A stretch of 64,000 nucleotides of DNA from Siphonodentalium dalli (GCA_032622095.1 CP136064.1:187224209-187288208); one strand, 5' to 3'; shown: positions 26,501 through 35,315, counted from the stretch's first letter. Numbers and translations: made by a program. Notes: generated by a model from the letters alone, not told the origin.

Positions 26501-28354
26501 ATACACAGTACAGATAAAACTGCGTTATTCTTCTATTTCTTGGCGCCCAAAAAGTCCACATTCAATCGTTGTATGAGACCTGGCTTTCGGTTGCTCTCTC
26601 GCGAGATACATTTGAGAGAATTCTTACATACTATTATTAATAGCTCCCCTTATACTCTGAAATCATTCTTCCTCGTATAATTCGACGGCCTGTTCGTTCT
26701 TGTATAACCAGCTATTCAATTTTCCGCAAATTATAAATTTCATTCGATTTTGTCCATTTTGGCGGCCATTTTGGACAGACATTCTACCGATATGGTTTTC
26801 GACTAAGGATTGTTTGTGTGGATTTTATTTTATTACTAATTTGGTATTTGTTGGCGCACCTACCACCGAAATTCAGGATTTTTCTATACCAACTGCCACC
26901 ATGGACGCCATCTTGTATTACAGAAAATACTCAAAGCGGATTTTAGCGGATTTTGGATATGTTATAGAGGATATATTTCTCTTCAAAATGGAATAGAAAC
27001 CAACTTAGTCCAAATATTTTCTAGGTTGACCATACAATTTTAGTTTATCAACCAGACTACAGGGCAGTTCTGTTGGGTAAAGGGTTAAGTGAATATTTGT
27101 TGATATTGCACGCTTTCTGATTGGTCAAGAACTATTCAATTTAGCTTTCGAGTCACCAGCAAATTTTAATGGATCACATCATTCACATGACGATTGAAAA
27201 AGTGCATCAAATACATCACACCGCAACCAGAATTCACGTAAACGAGTGCATCCTAAAGCTGGTTACTGCAGATACAGTCATCACAGATCAATTTGAACAC
27301 TGCATGGGTGCTTTCAGAAATTCAGATACTATATATTATATATTATTACACATACCTTACTCGTATTTAAATTCGCGCAGTACTATTTTTCGCGCAGCCG
27401 TCGGTGTGCGAATTTAAACTGAGCGAAAAATAGTACGACTATGGCAATATACACAGGGAAAACAAGAGAGTAACGTTGACGAGTTACATACAATATGAAC
27501 ATTTGGACACTGAATTGACAATTACGCCTATTCATGTATAGGCCTATATGTTTACATTCTATCAAGCAAATATAAAAAGCATGATAGCACGTCGCCCCTA
27601 CTCCGGAGTGACACCGCATATATACACCCTGAGTAAGTTATATCTTCACAACCCGCAGCCGAGTGTTGATTTTTCTGAAGTCAGTTGCCTTCGCGGTTGT
27701 GGTTCTCTGTTTTCGAGTTCATTTCATTGATGTCCAGTTCATAACCATTTCAAATCAGCACAATTATTTGGAGCATCCATCATCTCAACATTTTGATGAT
27801 ATAGTTATGTTTTACACGATGTAAATACACTGTGGTCGTGTTCAATATATACACACGTATATTCAGAAAAGACAGAGAACTGAAACTGTCATCAGATCCA
27901 AGACTTTTACGGAAATATTTTTGTCAGTTTTGAATTCGCGCAGATAGATGCGCGAATTTAAAGTGCGCGAATTCAAAACTGAGCGAAAAATAATACTGCG
28001 CGAATTTAAATACGAGTAAGGTATGCACGTATGCATTCAATCTCACGGGCATGTATAACGCGTCACTTCTAAAAACGATAGAAACACGGAACTCTGATTT
28101 TGACAGAGCTGAATGCATCGTCATAAAATGCCACAACAATTATAATAGTATTATCAGATCATCCCGATCTGATAACCCACTCATGTTTCATCATCATGGT
28201 GATTGATGCTGATTCGATGCTCTTTGTATAATTACATGTATATGTGTTTGTTCCGATTCACTCGTGTGATAAGCATAGTTATGATATTGCGATTCTAAAT
28301 GTGGACTGATATTCTCTTCCAGAGTTCTTCACCATGATGATGCAGGACGGATGA
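7632..28354 (+). CDS. Calmodulin-like protein gene A (five coding exons)
   Basis: Coding exons are 7632-7661, 12945-12975, 22762-22905, 24199-24441 and 28323-28354. They join in phase to 159 codons plus TGA. The product is a four-EF-hand calcium sensor of the calmodulin family. Loops are at residues 30-41 ([12 protein letters not shown]), 66-77 ([12 protein letters not shown]), 103-114 ([12 protein letters not shown]) and 139-150 ([12 protein letters not shown]). All keep D1, D/N at 3 and 5, G6 and E12, so all should bind calcium. A ten-residue acidic N-terminus (exon 1) precedes the usual LTPEE segment. The protein ends [10 protein letters not shown]. Every intron has GT/AG ends. Intron 2 carries palindromic element 1, intron 4 a TTAA-flanked transposon, and intron 1 an antisense membrane-protein gene. 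It is a calmodulin relative rather than calmodulin itself; targets are unknown. The start is chosen from AAACATGG at 7632; an upstream non-coding exon is possible. Confidence 0.88.
8315..8577 (-). CDS. Gene D last coding exon
   Basis: It holds the hydrophobic helix and the C-terminal tail, and terminates in TAA at 8317-8315. The acceptor AG is at 8579-8578. Confidence 0.65.
8315..9355 (-). CDS. Gene D: small single-pass membrane protein, two coding exons
   Basis: Coding exons are 9355-9253 and 8577-8315, read on the minus strand. The donor is CACA/GTAAGC and the acceptor TTTGTTTACAG. Joined in phase they give 121 codons and TAA. A further acceptor (TTTCCAG, just above 9372) precedes the ATG, so at least one 5' untranslated exon lies upstream. 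The first 47 residues are polar. Residues about 48-67 form one strongly hydrophobic helix ([20 protein letters not shown]), followed by a basic and amphipathic stretch ([13 protein letters not shown]) and a Ser/Pro-rich tail ending KKNS. This looks like a single-pass membrane or tail-proximal anchor protein with a possible coiled coil next to the membrane. I do not recognise the family. The gene is nested antisense inside intron 1 of gene A. Confidence 0.65.
9253..9355 (-). CDS. Gene D first coding exon
   Basis: It starts at ATG in the context GGCACCATGTC, encodes 34 codons plus one base, and ends at the donor GTAAGC. The exon extends upstream to 9372, where an acceptor lies. Confidence 0.6.
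10482..10882 (-). mobile_element. Repeat R1, 401-bp TTAA-flanked copy
   Basis: TTAA stands at 10478-10481 and again at 10883-10886. Read on the minus strand it starts AGCCAC, passes TTTGCGCTCC, GGTATCGAAATAGGTCGATA, AATAAAGAGCGTT and CATATGGAGCC, and ends CATGTTCGT. This is collinear with 31933-32351. TTAA duplication is typical of piggyBac- and Kolobok-type elements. No long terminal inverted repeats and no coding region are seen, so this would be a non-autonomous element. Confidence 0.65.
11333..11691. mobile_element. 359-bp foldback MITE with TTAA duplication
   Basis: Terminal inverted repeats of about 85 bp begin AGGGGTACTGTACA on the left and end with a near-complement, TGTACAGTTCCCCA, on the right. 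Inside both arms are ATCCGGCCATTTGT, GGACCATCTCC and ACAAATGAATGAATTTG or their complements. TTAA flanks it at 11329-11332 and 11692-11695. The middle holds a tandem ATCATGTGCTCT pair. It has no coding capacity and lies in intron 1 of gene A. Confidence 0.75.
12332..12600. repeat. Direct repeat with GTCCGTCCGTCC strings
   Basis: GTAAAGTTTGAACTATTGCC plus CATGGGT occurs at about 12332 and again at about 12512, each followed by a GGCGTCCGTC-type string. Spacing is about 180 bp. It is probably part of an old dispersed element; no gene. Confidence 0.5.
12945..12975 (+). CDS. Gene A exon 2 (31 nt)
   Basis: Acceptor GTCCACAG, then ten codons encoding [10 protein letters not shown] plus one base, then the donor GTGAGT. 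Length and phase equal those of exon 2 in genes B and C. Palindromic element 1 starts only 19 bases past the exon end. Confidence 0.85.
12989..12994. repeat. Target-site duplication of element 1, left copy
   Basis: TATATT, identical to 21040-21045. It directly abuts the element end AGAAGAATAGG. Confidence 0.85.
13150..13310. repeat. Subterminal minisatellite of element 1, left arm
   Basis: Imperfect units of about 17 bp built on AAAACTTCCAAAATTTC. The mirror array in the right arm (about 20640-20870) is longer. This accounts for most of the length difference between the arms. Confidence 0.7.
14226..14695. repeat. Imperfect tandem duplication in element 1, left arm
   Basis: AAAGGGACACTCATTATGAA occurs at about 14226 and 14509 and is followed each time by GAATGAAGAGCGTTGAACAT and a long common stretch, a period of about 283 bp. 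It is mirrored in the right arm (about 19260-19740). Element 2 has a single unit. Confidence 0.7.
14863..16588 (-). pseudogene. Zinc-finger/packaging-ATPase gene, element 1 left arm, frameshifted
   Basis: Read outward from the element centre. A 407-codon frame (16588-15365) holds an N-terminal C2H2 finger (C5, C8, H21, H26), a poly-Gln/His tract and the ATPase domain: Walker A GPTSCGKT, Walker B LVILDD, then a sensor-like segment [11 protein letters not shown]. Repeats of the type GQQNAMKY follow. A run of seven T at 15383-15389 replaces the six found in element 2. The frame leaves the second finger just before its last cysteine and stops. The remainder is a separate 152-codon frame (15321-14863) that has its own ATG and carries the acidic linker and conserved C-terminal domain. 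The ATPase domain itself is unbroken, so the truncated protein could still be made. AATAAA follows the stop within a few bases (TTTATT, 14852-14857). Confidence 0.85.
16589..17356. promoter_or_regulatory. Central inter-gene region of element 1 (putative divergent promoter and GC hairpin)
   Basis: It lies between the two outward start codons. From each ATG inward come about 240 bp of mirrored AT-rich DNA, a CAA/GTT trinucleotide tract, CGG/CCG triplets, and the central hairpin GGGGTCCGCCG-C-CGGCGGACCCC (16978-17000). The placement implies that both genes are driven from here. That is inference; no TATA box is clear. Confidence 0.5.
17357..19082 (+). pseudogene. Zinc-finger/packaging-ATPase gene, element 1 right arm, frameshifted
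   Basis: Mirror copy of the left-arm gene. The 407-codon frame is 17357-18580 and the 152-codon remainder 18624-19082. The same extra base occurs here, as seven A at 18556-18562 where element 2 has six. Amino-acid differences from the left copy are few, for example I for V after the first finger, a different poly-Gln/His tract, and T/I changes in the C-terminal frame. Walker A, Walker B and the sensor segment are intact. AATAAA is at 19088-19093, five bases past the stop. The shared lesion in two arms that otherwise differ at scattered sites is the main evidence for arm-to-arm conversion. Confidence 0.85.
19260..19740. repeat. Imperfect tandem duplication in element 1, right arm
   Basis: Mirror image of the duplication at 14226-14695, with the same internal differences between the units (for example the extra TTCAAGG in the distal unit). 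Confidence 0.7.
20640..20870. repeat. Subterminal minisatellite of element 1, right arm
   Basis: Units of the form GAAATTTTGGAAGTTTTGG. It is longer than the left-arm array and includes extra AAAAATAA-containing units also seen in element 2. Confidence 0.7.
21040..21045. repeat. Target-site duplication of element 1, right copy
   Basis: TATATT, abutting the element end CCTATTCTTCT. Confidence 0.85.
22762..22905 (+). CDS. Gene A exon 3 (144 nt), EF-hand 1 and start of EF-hand 2
   Basis: Acceptor ATATTTTTCAG and donor GTGAGA. It encodes YKEAFSLF, the first loop [12 protein letters not shown], the linker helix and the first residues of loop 2. The length of 144 nt matches exon 3 of genes B and C. 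Confidence 0.9.
23153..23557. mobile_element. MITE-like element with 17-bp inverted ends
   Basis: ACTACTCGTCAATGAGT at the left has its exact complement at the right end, with weaker similarity inward. The interior has a T-rich TTTG repeat and no coding region. I see no clear target duplication, so the family is open. Lies in intron 3 of gene A. Confidence 0.5.
24199..24441 (+). CDS. Gene A exon 4 (243 nt), EF-hands 2 to 4
   Basis: Acceptor TTTTATACAG, donor GTGATT. It encodes the rest of loop 2, loop 3 ([12 protein letters not shown]) and most of loop 4 ([11 protein letters not shown]). A run of seven A precedes the donor. Confidence 0.9.
24457..27084. mobile_element. 2.6-kb TTAA-flanked transposon (piggyBac-like ends)
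   Basis: The ends are CCCTTTACCCAACA (24457-24470) and its exact complement (27071-27084), flanked by TTAA at 24453-24456 and 27085-27088. Target TTAA with CCC-starting ends is characteristic of piggyBac-type elements. Subterminal inverted segments match: 24866-24992 against 26935-27062, including CTAAAATCCGCTTTGAG. I find no transposase; open frames are short and unrecognised. A smaller hairpin element appears to be nested near the left end. It begins 15 bases past the end of gene A exon 4. Confidence 0.7.
24602..24866. mobile_element. Nested hairpin element within the TTAA transposon
   Basis: The left part is a hairpin: GCCAATGCATTCTC, a 14-nt loop region, then the complementary arm ending GAATGCATTGGC. 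The right part repeats one arm and ends CATTGGCACAG, the complement of the left end CTGTGCCAATG. The undisturbed right arm of the host transposon reads GCCCTGTAGTCTGG, whereas the left arm has this block between GCCCTGT and AGTCTGG, so the block is an insertion. Confidence 0.6.
27351..28025. mobile_element. Foldback element with about 42-bp inverted ends
   Basis: CATACCTTACTCGTATTTAA begins the left end and its complement closes the right end. Inverted similarity continues through ATTCGCGCAGTA and TATTTTTCGC. The word GCGAATTTAAA occurs several times inside in both orientations. No coding region is seen; target duplication is unclear. In intron 4 of gene A. Confidence 0.65.
28323..28354 (+). 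CDS. Gene A exon 5 (C-terminus and stop)
   Basis: Acceptor ATTCTCTTCCAG, then the codons completing E and FFTMMMQDG, then TGA. It joins exon 4 in phase 1 to finish EF-hand 4. Confidence 0.85.
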
Positions 28355-29362
28355 CAAGACCGAATGATTTCGATTGAATCAATAATAGGATCAGCATGCA
28401 TACATGTAGACATTTGCCATCACTGCCATGTTCAACGACTATTTCGTTTCTTTCGAAGTACATACATGTATGTGTATATGAAAATGCATACACGAGTAGA
28501 CCTATACCAGTCAACTTAATTGGACAACAGGGGGGGGGGGGTCGACAAAATTCTAGACTTGAAGTTAACCGTAGCGACTATGGATGTACATGCACGACCC
28601 TATATACAGTGCGATGCGACATGGATGATTCGACATGTGTATGTGTTTAAAGGTACTCAATCCGATTCGATGATACCCTTATAATCAGATTCCAACAATA
28701 TAATTTTTTAGAAATGCCGCTTCAGTTATCGGAATCGATTAATTGCCCAAAAATAATGCTAACCACTGTCAACTCTACTATAAAATTGTTATTTATCAAC
28801 ATGTTCGACGAAATTTGGCCTTATTACCAACAAAAGCCTCTCGATTTTAGAGTTATCCATCTTCATCCGCAATTTAGTCCGAAACCGTCGGATCGTCAAC
28901 TTTTTTACTGGGCCACTAATAAGTCTCGATGGTGAAAAATAATAGATTTAAAAAATCGATATCTAATAAATCTGAGCTTTGATAGGTGGGTTCCTCGACT
29001 CGGATCAAATATTTTAACCCCAGAATCCAAATAAATAGTAAGTGAGGGGCGCTTAGTCGGATCATGCATCTTTAAGTTTATGTTCTTGTTTCTTCTTTAC
29101 AATGAAATGGGGATATTTTATTGTCACGTGGATACATTTTATGTTTGTTAGTATTTTCGTTGACTGTCTTATATCATACAATTATTCAGAGGCCAATAAT
29201 TCCTTTTTTTCTCGAAATACAAGAATGTGTGTTCATTGTAGTTCTATTATTATGTTTCTAAAATTAAAAAAGTAACGCGTTACGTTTGTTTCATTCCATA
29301 CAAGCTCAGTTGGAGTTCTTTTGTGATTCGGTGGGATTGATGGAAATTAATTTGGAAAGTAT

Positions 29363-29399
29363 TGATGTCTGCAGTTGCACGTGACCCGGGGATCCAGAT
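29363..29399 (+). repeat. Short dispersed repeat, copy 1
   Basis: TTGATGTCTGCAGTTGCACG followed by TGACCCGGGGATCC recurs at 30557-30593 with one substitution. Flanks are unrelated. Confidence 0.6.
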
Positions 29400-29685
29400 T
29401 TTTACTCAAAGGGACTCACGGTCTTCGAAGTGGGTTCATGCGAGACGACATAACATTTTGTAAAACAACTATCATCTAAAAGTGCATGAAAAAATAGATT
29501 GACTTTTTTTTATTTTCATTATTATAATAACTCTCAAATTACGAGATTTCACATGTCAACAGCATTATTATGTAAACAATGGAATTACCGATAAAATTCC
29601 AACTAGTCAAATAATAATGGAAAAGATAATAGCATTGAAAAGTATTCTAAAAATCATACTTCATGCACGATTGGCTATGATAGTT

Positions 29686-29833
29686 GAAAAATCAATGTAA
29701 CAGTTTTGTTTACATAACAATGGTTTAAACACGCGAAATTTAGTTATTGGAGAACTATCGAAAAATCACTGTAACAGTTTTGTTTACATAACAATGGATT
29801 ACACAAGCGCAATTTAGTTATTGGAGAACTATC
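29686..29833 (+). repeat. Tandem duplication, 74-bp unit
   Basis: Two adjacent units (29686-29759 and 29760-29833), each starting GAAAAATCA and ending GGAGAACTATC, with a few substitutions. Confidence 0.75.
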
Positions 29834-30556
29834 AGTGACGAATATGAGAACACGGTTTATCTATTGATCTATATTCTCTTTATAGTGCTGATATATTTAC
29901 AGACTTTTATATGTTTTATATGTGTGCCTTGGGTCCCTGAAATTCACATGCACCGCTGCGGACCAGAAGTTATGATGAACGTTCATGGACATTGTGGAAT
30001 AGCTACATGGAAGCTACTTTTCGCATACAGTACGTTGAGCAAATTGTGCTACACAATTTATGTGTACTGTGTTGCTGTTGTACTCAAGTACACTCTTAAA
30101 ACAATAGGTACATACGTAGGTACTGAGCTTTGTCCCATGGGAGTACCTAATTGTTGGTACACTAGTGTACATGCCAAATATTTAGGTACTCTGGAGTACC
30201 TATATATAGGTTCTCTGGAGTACATATCCAGGCATTATGCACAAAGAACTGTCGTACTCAAAGTACTGGTTTCCTTTAAGATTTGATGATTGTATGTCAT
30301 TCTGCGGTCTAGTAAAGTCACTTAACGATCATGCACGAGGCACCAGTACACAAATTCGTTATCAAAGTTAACAGTTAAAATCATATTAGTCCATTACACA
30401 CGTGACCCCAGTACGACTACTTACTTTGGATGCAGGTTTCAAACTGAATGCAGCGCACTTCCATTTATTTATCCGGTTGCAACATAGACGAGAGACAATT
30501 GTCATAAATAACTTTTAAGCGTCAAACCGGAAGTTCGAAACGCCATATTGTGACGT

Positions 30557-30593
30557 ATTGATGTCTGCAGTTGCATGTGACCCGGGGATCCCG
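30557..30593 (+). repeat. Short dispersed repeat, copy 2
   Basis: Second copy of the 29363-29399 sequence, here followed by a C-rich run. Confidence 0.6.
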
Positions 30594-31021
30594 CAATACA
30601 TGAAGCCCCCGCCCCCCCCCCCCCCCAGAAGAAAGTTGTATGTTGTAAACCAGATTATATATAACTCGACGATGAAACGAATACCAGTTTTCTTAGTCAC
30701 ACGGAACACACACATTTTTAGCTAATTTGGCTCCAGTTTTGAGATTCACGCGTTGAACGCTCTTTGTGCGGAACTAATAATAATAAAACCACCTTAATAA
30801 TCTCTTTCGAACGGAGACGACATGTTAAATTATTGCTTTATTTTGCAACCAAAATAGAGACAACGTGGCTGCTGAACACACCTCCGAATCCCCCAGATCA
30901 ATATTACTACAACAGCTGGGACTCCACCCCCCACCCCACGATGCAAGCCCCCAATGTGACATACCGTCCCGCGTTTGCGTACTCATATACACAAATTAGA
31001 ATAACCGGAAACAAAACATTG

Positions 31022-31356
31022 ATAGTTTAGTTTAAACATATTTTATTGCTCAATGCATATAGTATTACATACACACAGGCAAAAGGGATGGGATGACAAG
31101 TGCTGCCACTTACAGTAACATCCTCTCCCTGTTGTCAAAACACTGAATATATACAAATTAAACGCTGACAAGAGCAAGGGAATATGTTATAACAATATAT
31201 CTATGTACAAGCAATGACAACTAACAGTAGAAAGAACTGATGGATTGTTTCACATGTTATGTATGAGAGAAGGAAGAGTGATACAAAAAACAGTGAAATT
31301 AAGCAAACGGTAGAAATGATGGAGAAAGAGTGTGTGAGAGATAGAGAGGGAAAGAG

Positions 31357-31403
<47 letters not shown>

Positions 31404-31800
31404 TTGCATGTAAATGGTGTCGACAGCTTTACTGGGTTCGATAAATGTTTAACGTCAAGGGCGAAATATGGTTAATTCGCTTTCACGTTCTTATGTTAGC
31501 TCTACACATCTCAGACGTCGAGATTGAAACGTTTTGTTTCTTTAATTAACCGATGCACGTATTTAAAGATTACAGTATTCATATCGTGACTTATATATTG
31601 GTTGCCGAACAAAAGTGTCTTGACTGATATGGTATTCACATCAAATGGTATCAAACTATTGTATAGCAAAAGTCTTTCTCTAGCATATAGCGTGCATTCA
31701 AAGAAATAGTGGTCAACTGTCAAAACATCGATGGGTCCGCGTTTCGAAATCAGCCCTGATGATGAAGAGCTATCGACCAAATTACATTATTCTTCGATGG
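31022..31800 (-). mobile_element. 3' end of a non-LTR retrotransposon, 5'-truncated
   Basis: An 89-codon minus-strand frame (31780-31511) has the layout of the end of a LINE reverse transcriptase: VDHYFFECTLYARER, then LLYNSL, then LLFGNQ, then a run ending IKETKRFNLDV. It resembles the C-terminal Cys/His region after the polymerase domain in Jockey-like elements (established family pattern, recognised by eye). Downstream, 31510-31022 would be the 3' UTR. The 5' side stops at a palindrome. Confidence 0.55.
31338..31397. repeat. GA microsatellite
   Basis: A mostly perfect (GA)n tract with a few GGGAAAG interruptions at its left, within the retrotransposon 3' UTR. Confidence 0.85.
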
Positions 31801-31898
31801 CCCACCGTGGGCCATCGAAGAATAATGTAATTTGGTCGATAGCTCTTCACCATCAGGGCTGATTTCGAAACGCGGACCCATCGATGTTTTGACAGTTG
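31714..31898. repeat. 185-bp near-perfect palindrome
   Basis: Arms 31714-31805 and 31807-31898 are inverted copies with one visible mismatch (GATGATGAAGAGC against GATGGTGAAGAGC), centred on CCCAC-C-GTGGG. The left arm is the 5' end of the truncated retrotransposon. Confidence 0.85.
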
Positions 31899-31932
31899 GG
31901 CCGCCCACGGTTCATACATTTATACATATTAA

Positions 31933-32351
31933 AGCCACATGGCACTTTGCGCTCCAAAATACTATTATTATTCGCTTTTGAATTTCCCCTGGTATCGAAA
32001 TAGGTCGATAAATACCTGAACTACCTTTCTACGAGCACTGTGCACATGTGTCCCCAAATGACGCCATGTAGTCATGATAAATACAACCTTAATACGATTT
32101 TTGAGCCCCAAACAAAGACAGCCATTTGCACGACATGGAACAGAAAAGGGCGTTCTGTGTTGGTCCATTCCTGATATGGCAGAAATAAAGAGAGTTTGTT
32201 TCACTTCTGTGCGAAAAAATTAAAACAGCTGGAAAATGGTTGCGACCATGACACGTATTTTTCAACGCATATGAAGCCGGTGTATTTGTCAACTTATCTT
32301 ATTCCTCCTTCAAATCTACAGAATTTGGAAGTTCGAATGAGCCATGTCCGT
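31933..32351 (+). mobile_element. Repeat R1, 419-bp TTAA-flanked copy
   Basis: TTAA stands at 31929-31932 and 32352-32355. Starts AGCCACATGGCACTTTGCGC, ends CATGTCCGT, and is collinear with the inverted copy at 10482-10882. Its internal motif reads AATAAAGAGAGTT, a variant of the recurrent AATAAAGAGCGTT. Confidence 0.65.
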
Positions 32352-32644
32352 TTAAAGATGCCATATCCGATATGACACCATAAGACCATCATAATTATGT
32401 GCGTTTTCGACCCAAGAAAATGATTAGATCGGACTCAAGTGTTCCAGAAGTCCAATGATCGCCTTTTATGGGAGAGTTCTTTTCATATTCTTTGCCTGGT
32501 AAGTGGCCTATTGGCTCAGGAAAGTCTGAATTATTGGCGACGCGTTAAATCTTTAATGCGAGCGGACACAAACATCAACAAACAAAACAATAAGATTTGC
32601 AGAATGGAGAACAATGCAATCGGGTGTCGCCACTTTAAGCCTAT

Positions 32645-32860
32645 ATAGTCCGATAATTCGAAGGTCCAATATTTCGACGGTCTTGTATTACGAAGGCCCA
32701 AATACTACGAACGTTCCATATTACGAATGTTCAATACTCCGAAGGTCAAATATTCCGATGAACCCATGTATATCATTCTCCGAAGCTTGGTTCCATACTC
32801 CGAAGGCCAGATACTCCGAAGATCCGATACTACGAAGGCACAATAATACGAAACTGCGAT
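32645..32860 (+). repeat. Array of TACTCCGAAGGTCC-type units
   Basis: About ten imperfect units of 17-25 bp built on TCCGAAGG/TACGAAGG spaced by AT-rich words. A shorter array in the opposite orientation lies at 33310-33395 and a remnant at 35365-35430. Confidence 0.7.
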
Positions 32861-33309
32861 TATTAATGACGGGCCTACCATTTATGCATTCTTAAAATTC
32901 TCAATTATTTTGTACATTTGCCTTGAAGCGACTCATACAATCCTGGTCTCATAATGAACCTGGCAATGTATTGTTTTTGTCACGTCGCATTGTTAAAATA
33001 AGTCAACGAGTGCGCTTAATATTTAGATGCTGCCAGTGACTATTTGTGCATTGATCGAAAGATTTGTCGTTTCGAAAAGGAAAAGGTTCTATTGTTCTTC
33101 GACGTCAAAGAATTCCTTCAATGTCCTTGTTGGTTTTTTTGTCCTCTCATATGGTGAGAATGTTTGCACTAGATAGGTTTGCGCTCATTTAAAGCTCACT
33201 GAAATGCTGGGAAATCCCAGAACGTCACACAATCCACTCTTTGATTCTTCTGACAATACACAATCTATACATATCCCAAGAACAATGAAACCCGTCGTCA
33301 CCCCAGAAC

Positions 33310-33395
33310 ACATTTGGAGTATCGGACAATCGGAGTATCGGACCTTCAGATCGAGTAATCGATCGTCGGAGTTTCAGGTCTTCGGAGTAATATGA
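33310..33395 (-). repeat. Inverted array of TACTCCGAAGGTCC-type units
   Basis: GGAGTATCGGACCTTC and related words, the complement of the array at 32645-32860. The pair could be the two ends of one foldback element of about 750 bp. Confidence 0.6.
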
Positions 33396-35094
33396 TAATA
33401 TGCAAGACATATAGAACGACCCCGTCATAATAGTAAGAATTATATGTGTATTGAATACGGGTGCTTTACATGATCATTATGATATAGTTAAATCTTTATA
33501 TGTGAACACCATTGATATGAAGTGGGAAGTAGTATTTACATAAACATCGTTATGGCTACTGACTTCAGAAAAAATCAACACTTCGCTGTATTTAAATGTA
33601 AAACTTGATGTGATATTATAATTAACTCAGATTACATGTGTATGATCTAGGATTAAATGCTCAATCAATACACTAACCAATATATGGCTAGTCTATAGTG
33701 AGGTGAAATCAGTTGTCCGCGAAGACGACATGACACGTTCAGTCATGTCTTCATGTCTGGATTCTGGCCCGCAGAGACAAATGACGCTTCAAATGACGTC
33801 TTTACGCCGTAACTGCCTTCATTTGGTTAACAAATGAAACTGATCTAATATAATATGAACCTATGTAGGACACATTCATAACAACTTACTGTTTATAAAT
33901 AAATAGATACATCAGTTGTCCATTGCCACATATCAGAAGTTGTGAAGTAGACAATTCGTTTCATATCTGATTCCGCAATTTTGTGAAACCACTGTCGGAA
34001 GTCACGTGATTTTCTCACGAAAATGTTGTGTGAATAACAAGAAATTATGGCATTGAAATCCATGTAAAAAAGGACGACCTTGCGTTGACTTATAGGCCTA
34101 TTCATGAACGTCAAGATTTAATTAACTATACATATTTCTTATATAATAACCAATTGCGTACACGAAGTTGGTTGCTTGTGTTAGGGGGATGGGGTCTACC
34201 TCAGAATTATCATATTGCACTCACATCTTTCAGGCCTTTGTGGCTCCACCGGGCCATTTTTTCGACTGACCCATATGCCCAATCTCAATTTGGATATAAT
34301 ATTAGTTGTACTCTCCTCCGCGTACAACCCTTGGACTTGGTTGGAAATTGGGGTTCTTATGAGTGAGAACTTGGGTTTACCCCCCTCATAATTTGAGTTG
34401 TTTGTTTCAAATGACAACCCAAATCATTAGAATATAAGTAAGGAAGAACATTCAATTTCCAAGAACATGTTTTTGTTTGTAGCCTACCTGTACAAATCCT
34501 ATATCCTATAGGCCCTATATTAGTATATAGTGATTTTATAGGTTGGGATTTGATCAGTTTGATTACAATTGCATGGAGCTACATTCATACCAGCGCGTAC
34601 TCGGAGCCATGTACTATGAAACAACGTCAACTCAATCAAATATAATGCCAACCGTGCCAACATTATGCCTGCTTTGTGTGCTATGTCGCGTCGCTGTCAA
34701 AACGTCAATAACTTTCGCGGGAAAATGCGGGTGCCAATATGACGTCGCTTTGGATACAACATATGACGTAACCTTACAGTTTACGTGAACATGTTTCTAC
34801 TAATTTACTAAACTAAAGAAAAGTTTATTTAGTTATATGATAAACATTCAAGATATTTACGATATGAATTATGTTTTCGAGAGGTGGCAAAGGAAAATTT
34901 GCAGTTTTACGTAAATTTCCGACATTTCCCGAATAGCATAGCAACCCGAGTCCGGTCGACAATATTTATGATTTAAGTCATGATTATTGTTCAAAGAATA
35001 AACCATGTAATGCCTTAACGCAATGAATACTGTTATGTTGGCTATATGAAAAGTAACATTTTGTAGTTTTAATTTAATTGCAATGACGTTTCAA

Positions 35095-35155
35095 GATGGC
35101 GGCCCCTCAAATCCAAGATGGCGGCGCACCTAATTCAAGATGGCGGCGCCCATGT
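35095..35155 (+). repeat. Triple CAAGATGGCGGC repeat
   Basis: Three copies of TCAAGATGGCGGC spaced about 22 bp apart, directly upstream of the foldback at 35174. Confidence 0.7.
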
Positions 35156-35173
35156 TCGAAAGCGAACTTAGTA

Positions 35174-35244
35174 TAAGGACGACCTGCGCATATGTTGCTG
35201 CGCAACATATGCGCGGCTGGGCTGCGCCCAGCTGGTCGTCCTTA
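35174..35244. repeat. Three-way-junction foldback sequence
   Basis: An outer 11-bp stem (TAAGGACGACC with GGTCGTCCTTA) encloses two perfect hairpins: 35186-35214 with a 13-bp stem and 35216-35232 with a 7-bp stem, both with a TGC loop. Only single bases join the three helices. A related hairpin with outer arms ACGACCC/GGGTCGT follows at 35316-35357. Confidence 0.8.
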
Positions 35245-35315
35245 AAAAATTTCTCCTTCACGGTATACTGTAATTTATGTGTGACGTCACAAGTACGCCC
35301 GCCTGTTACCTATAC

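Noticed and set aside
30600-30630. Poly-C run here, and G/C runs at 28530, 55090 and 55195, as further ends of the 871-bp element family
   Set aside because: They lack the CGGAAA/TTTCCG inner part and paired duplications.
34085-34366. 93-codon frame as an exon
   Set aside because: No homology recognised, antisense frames overlap, and splice sites do not support it.
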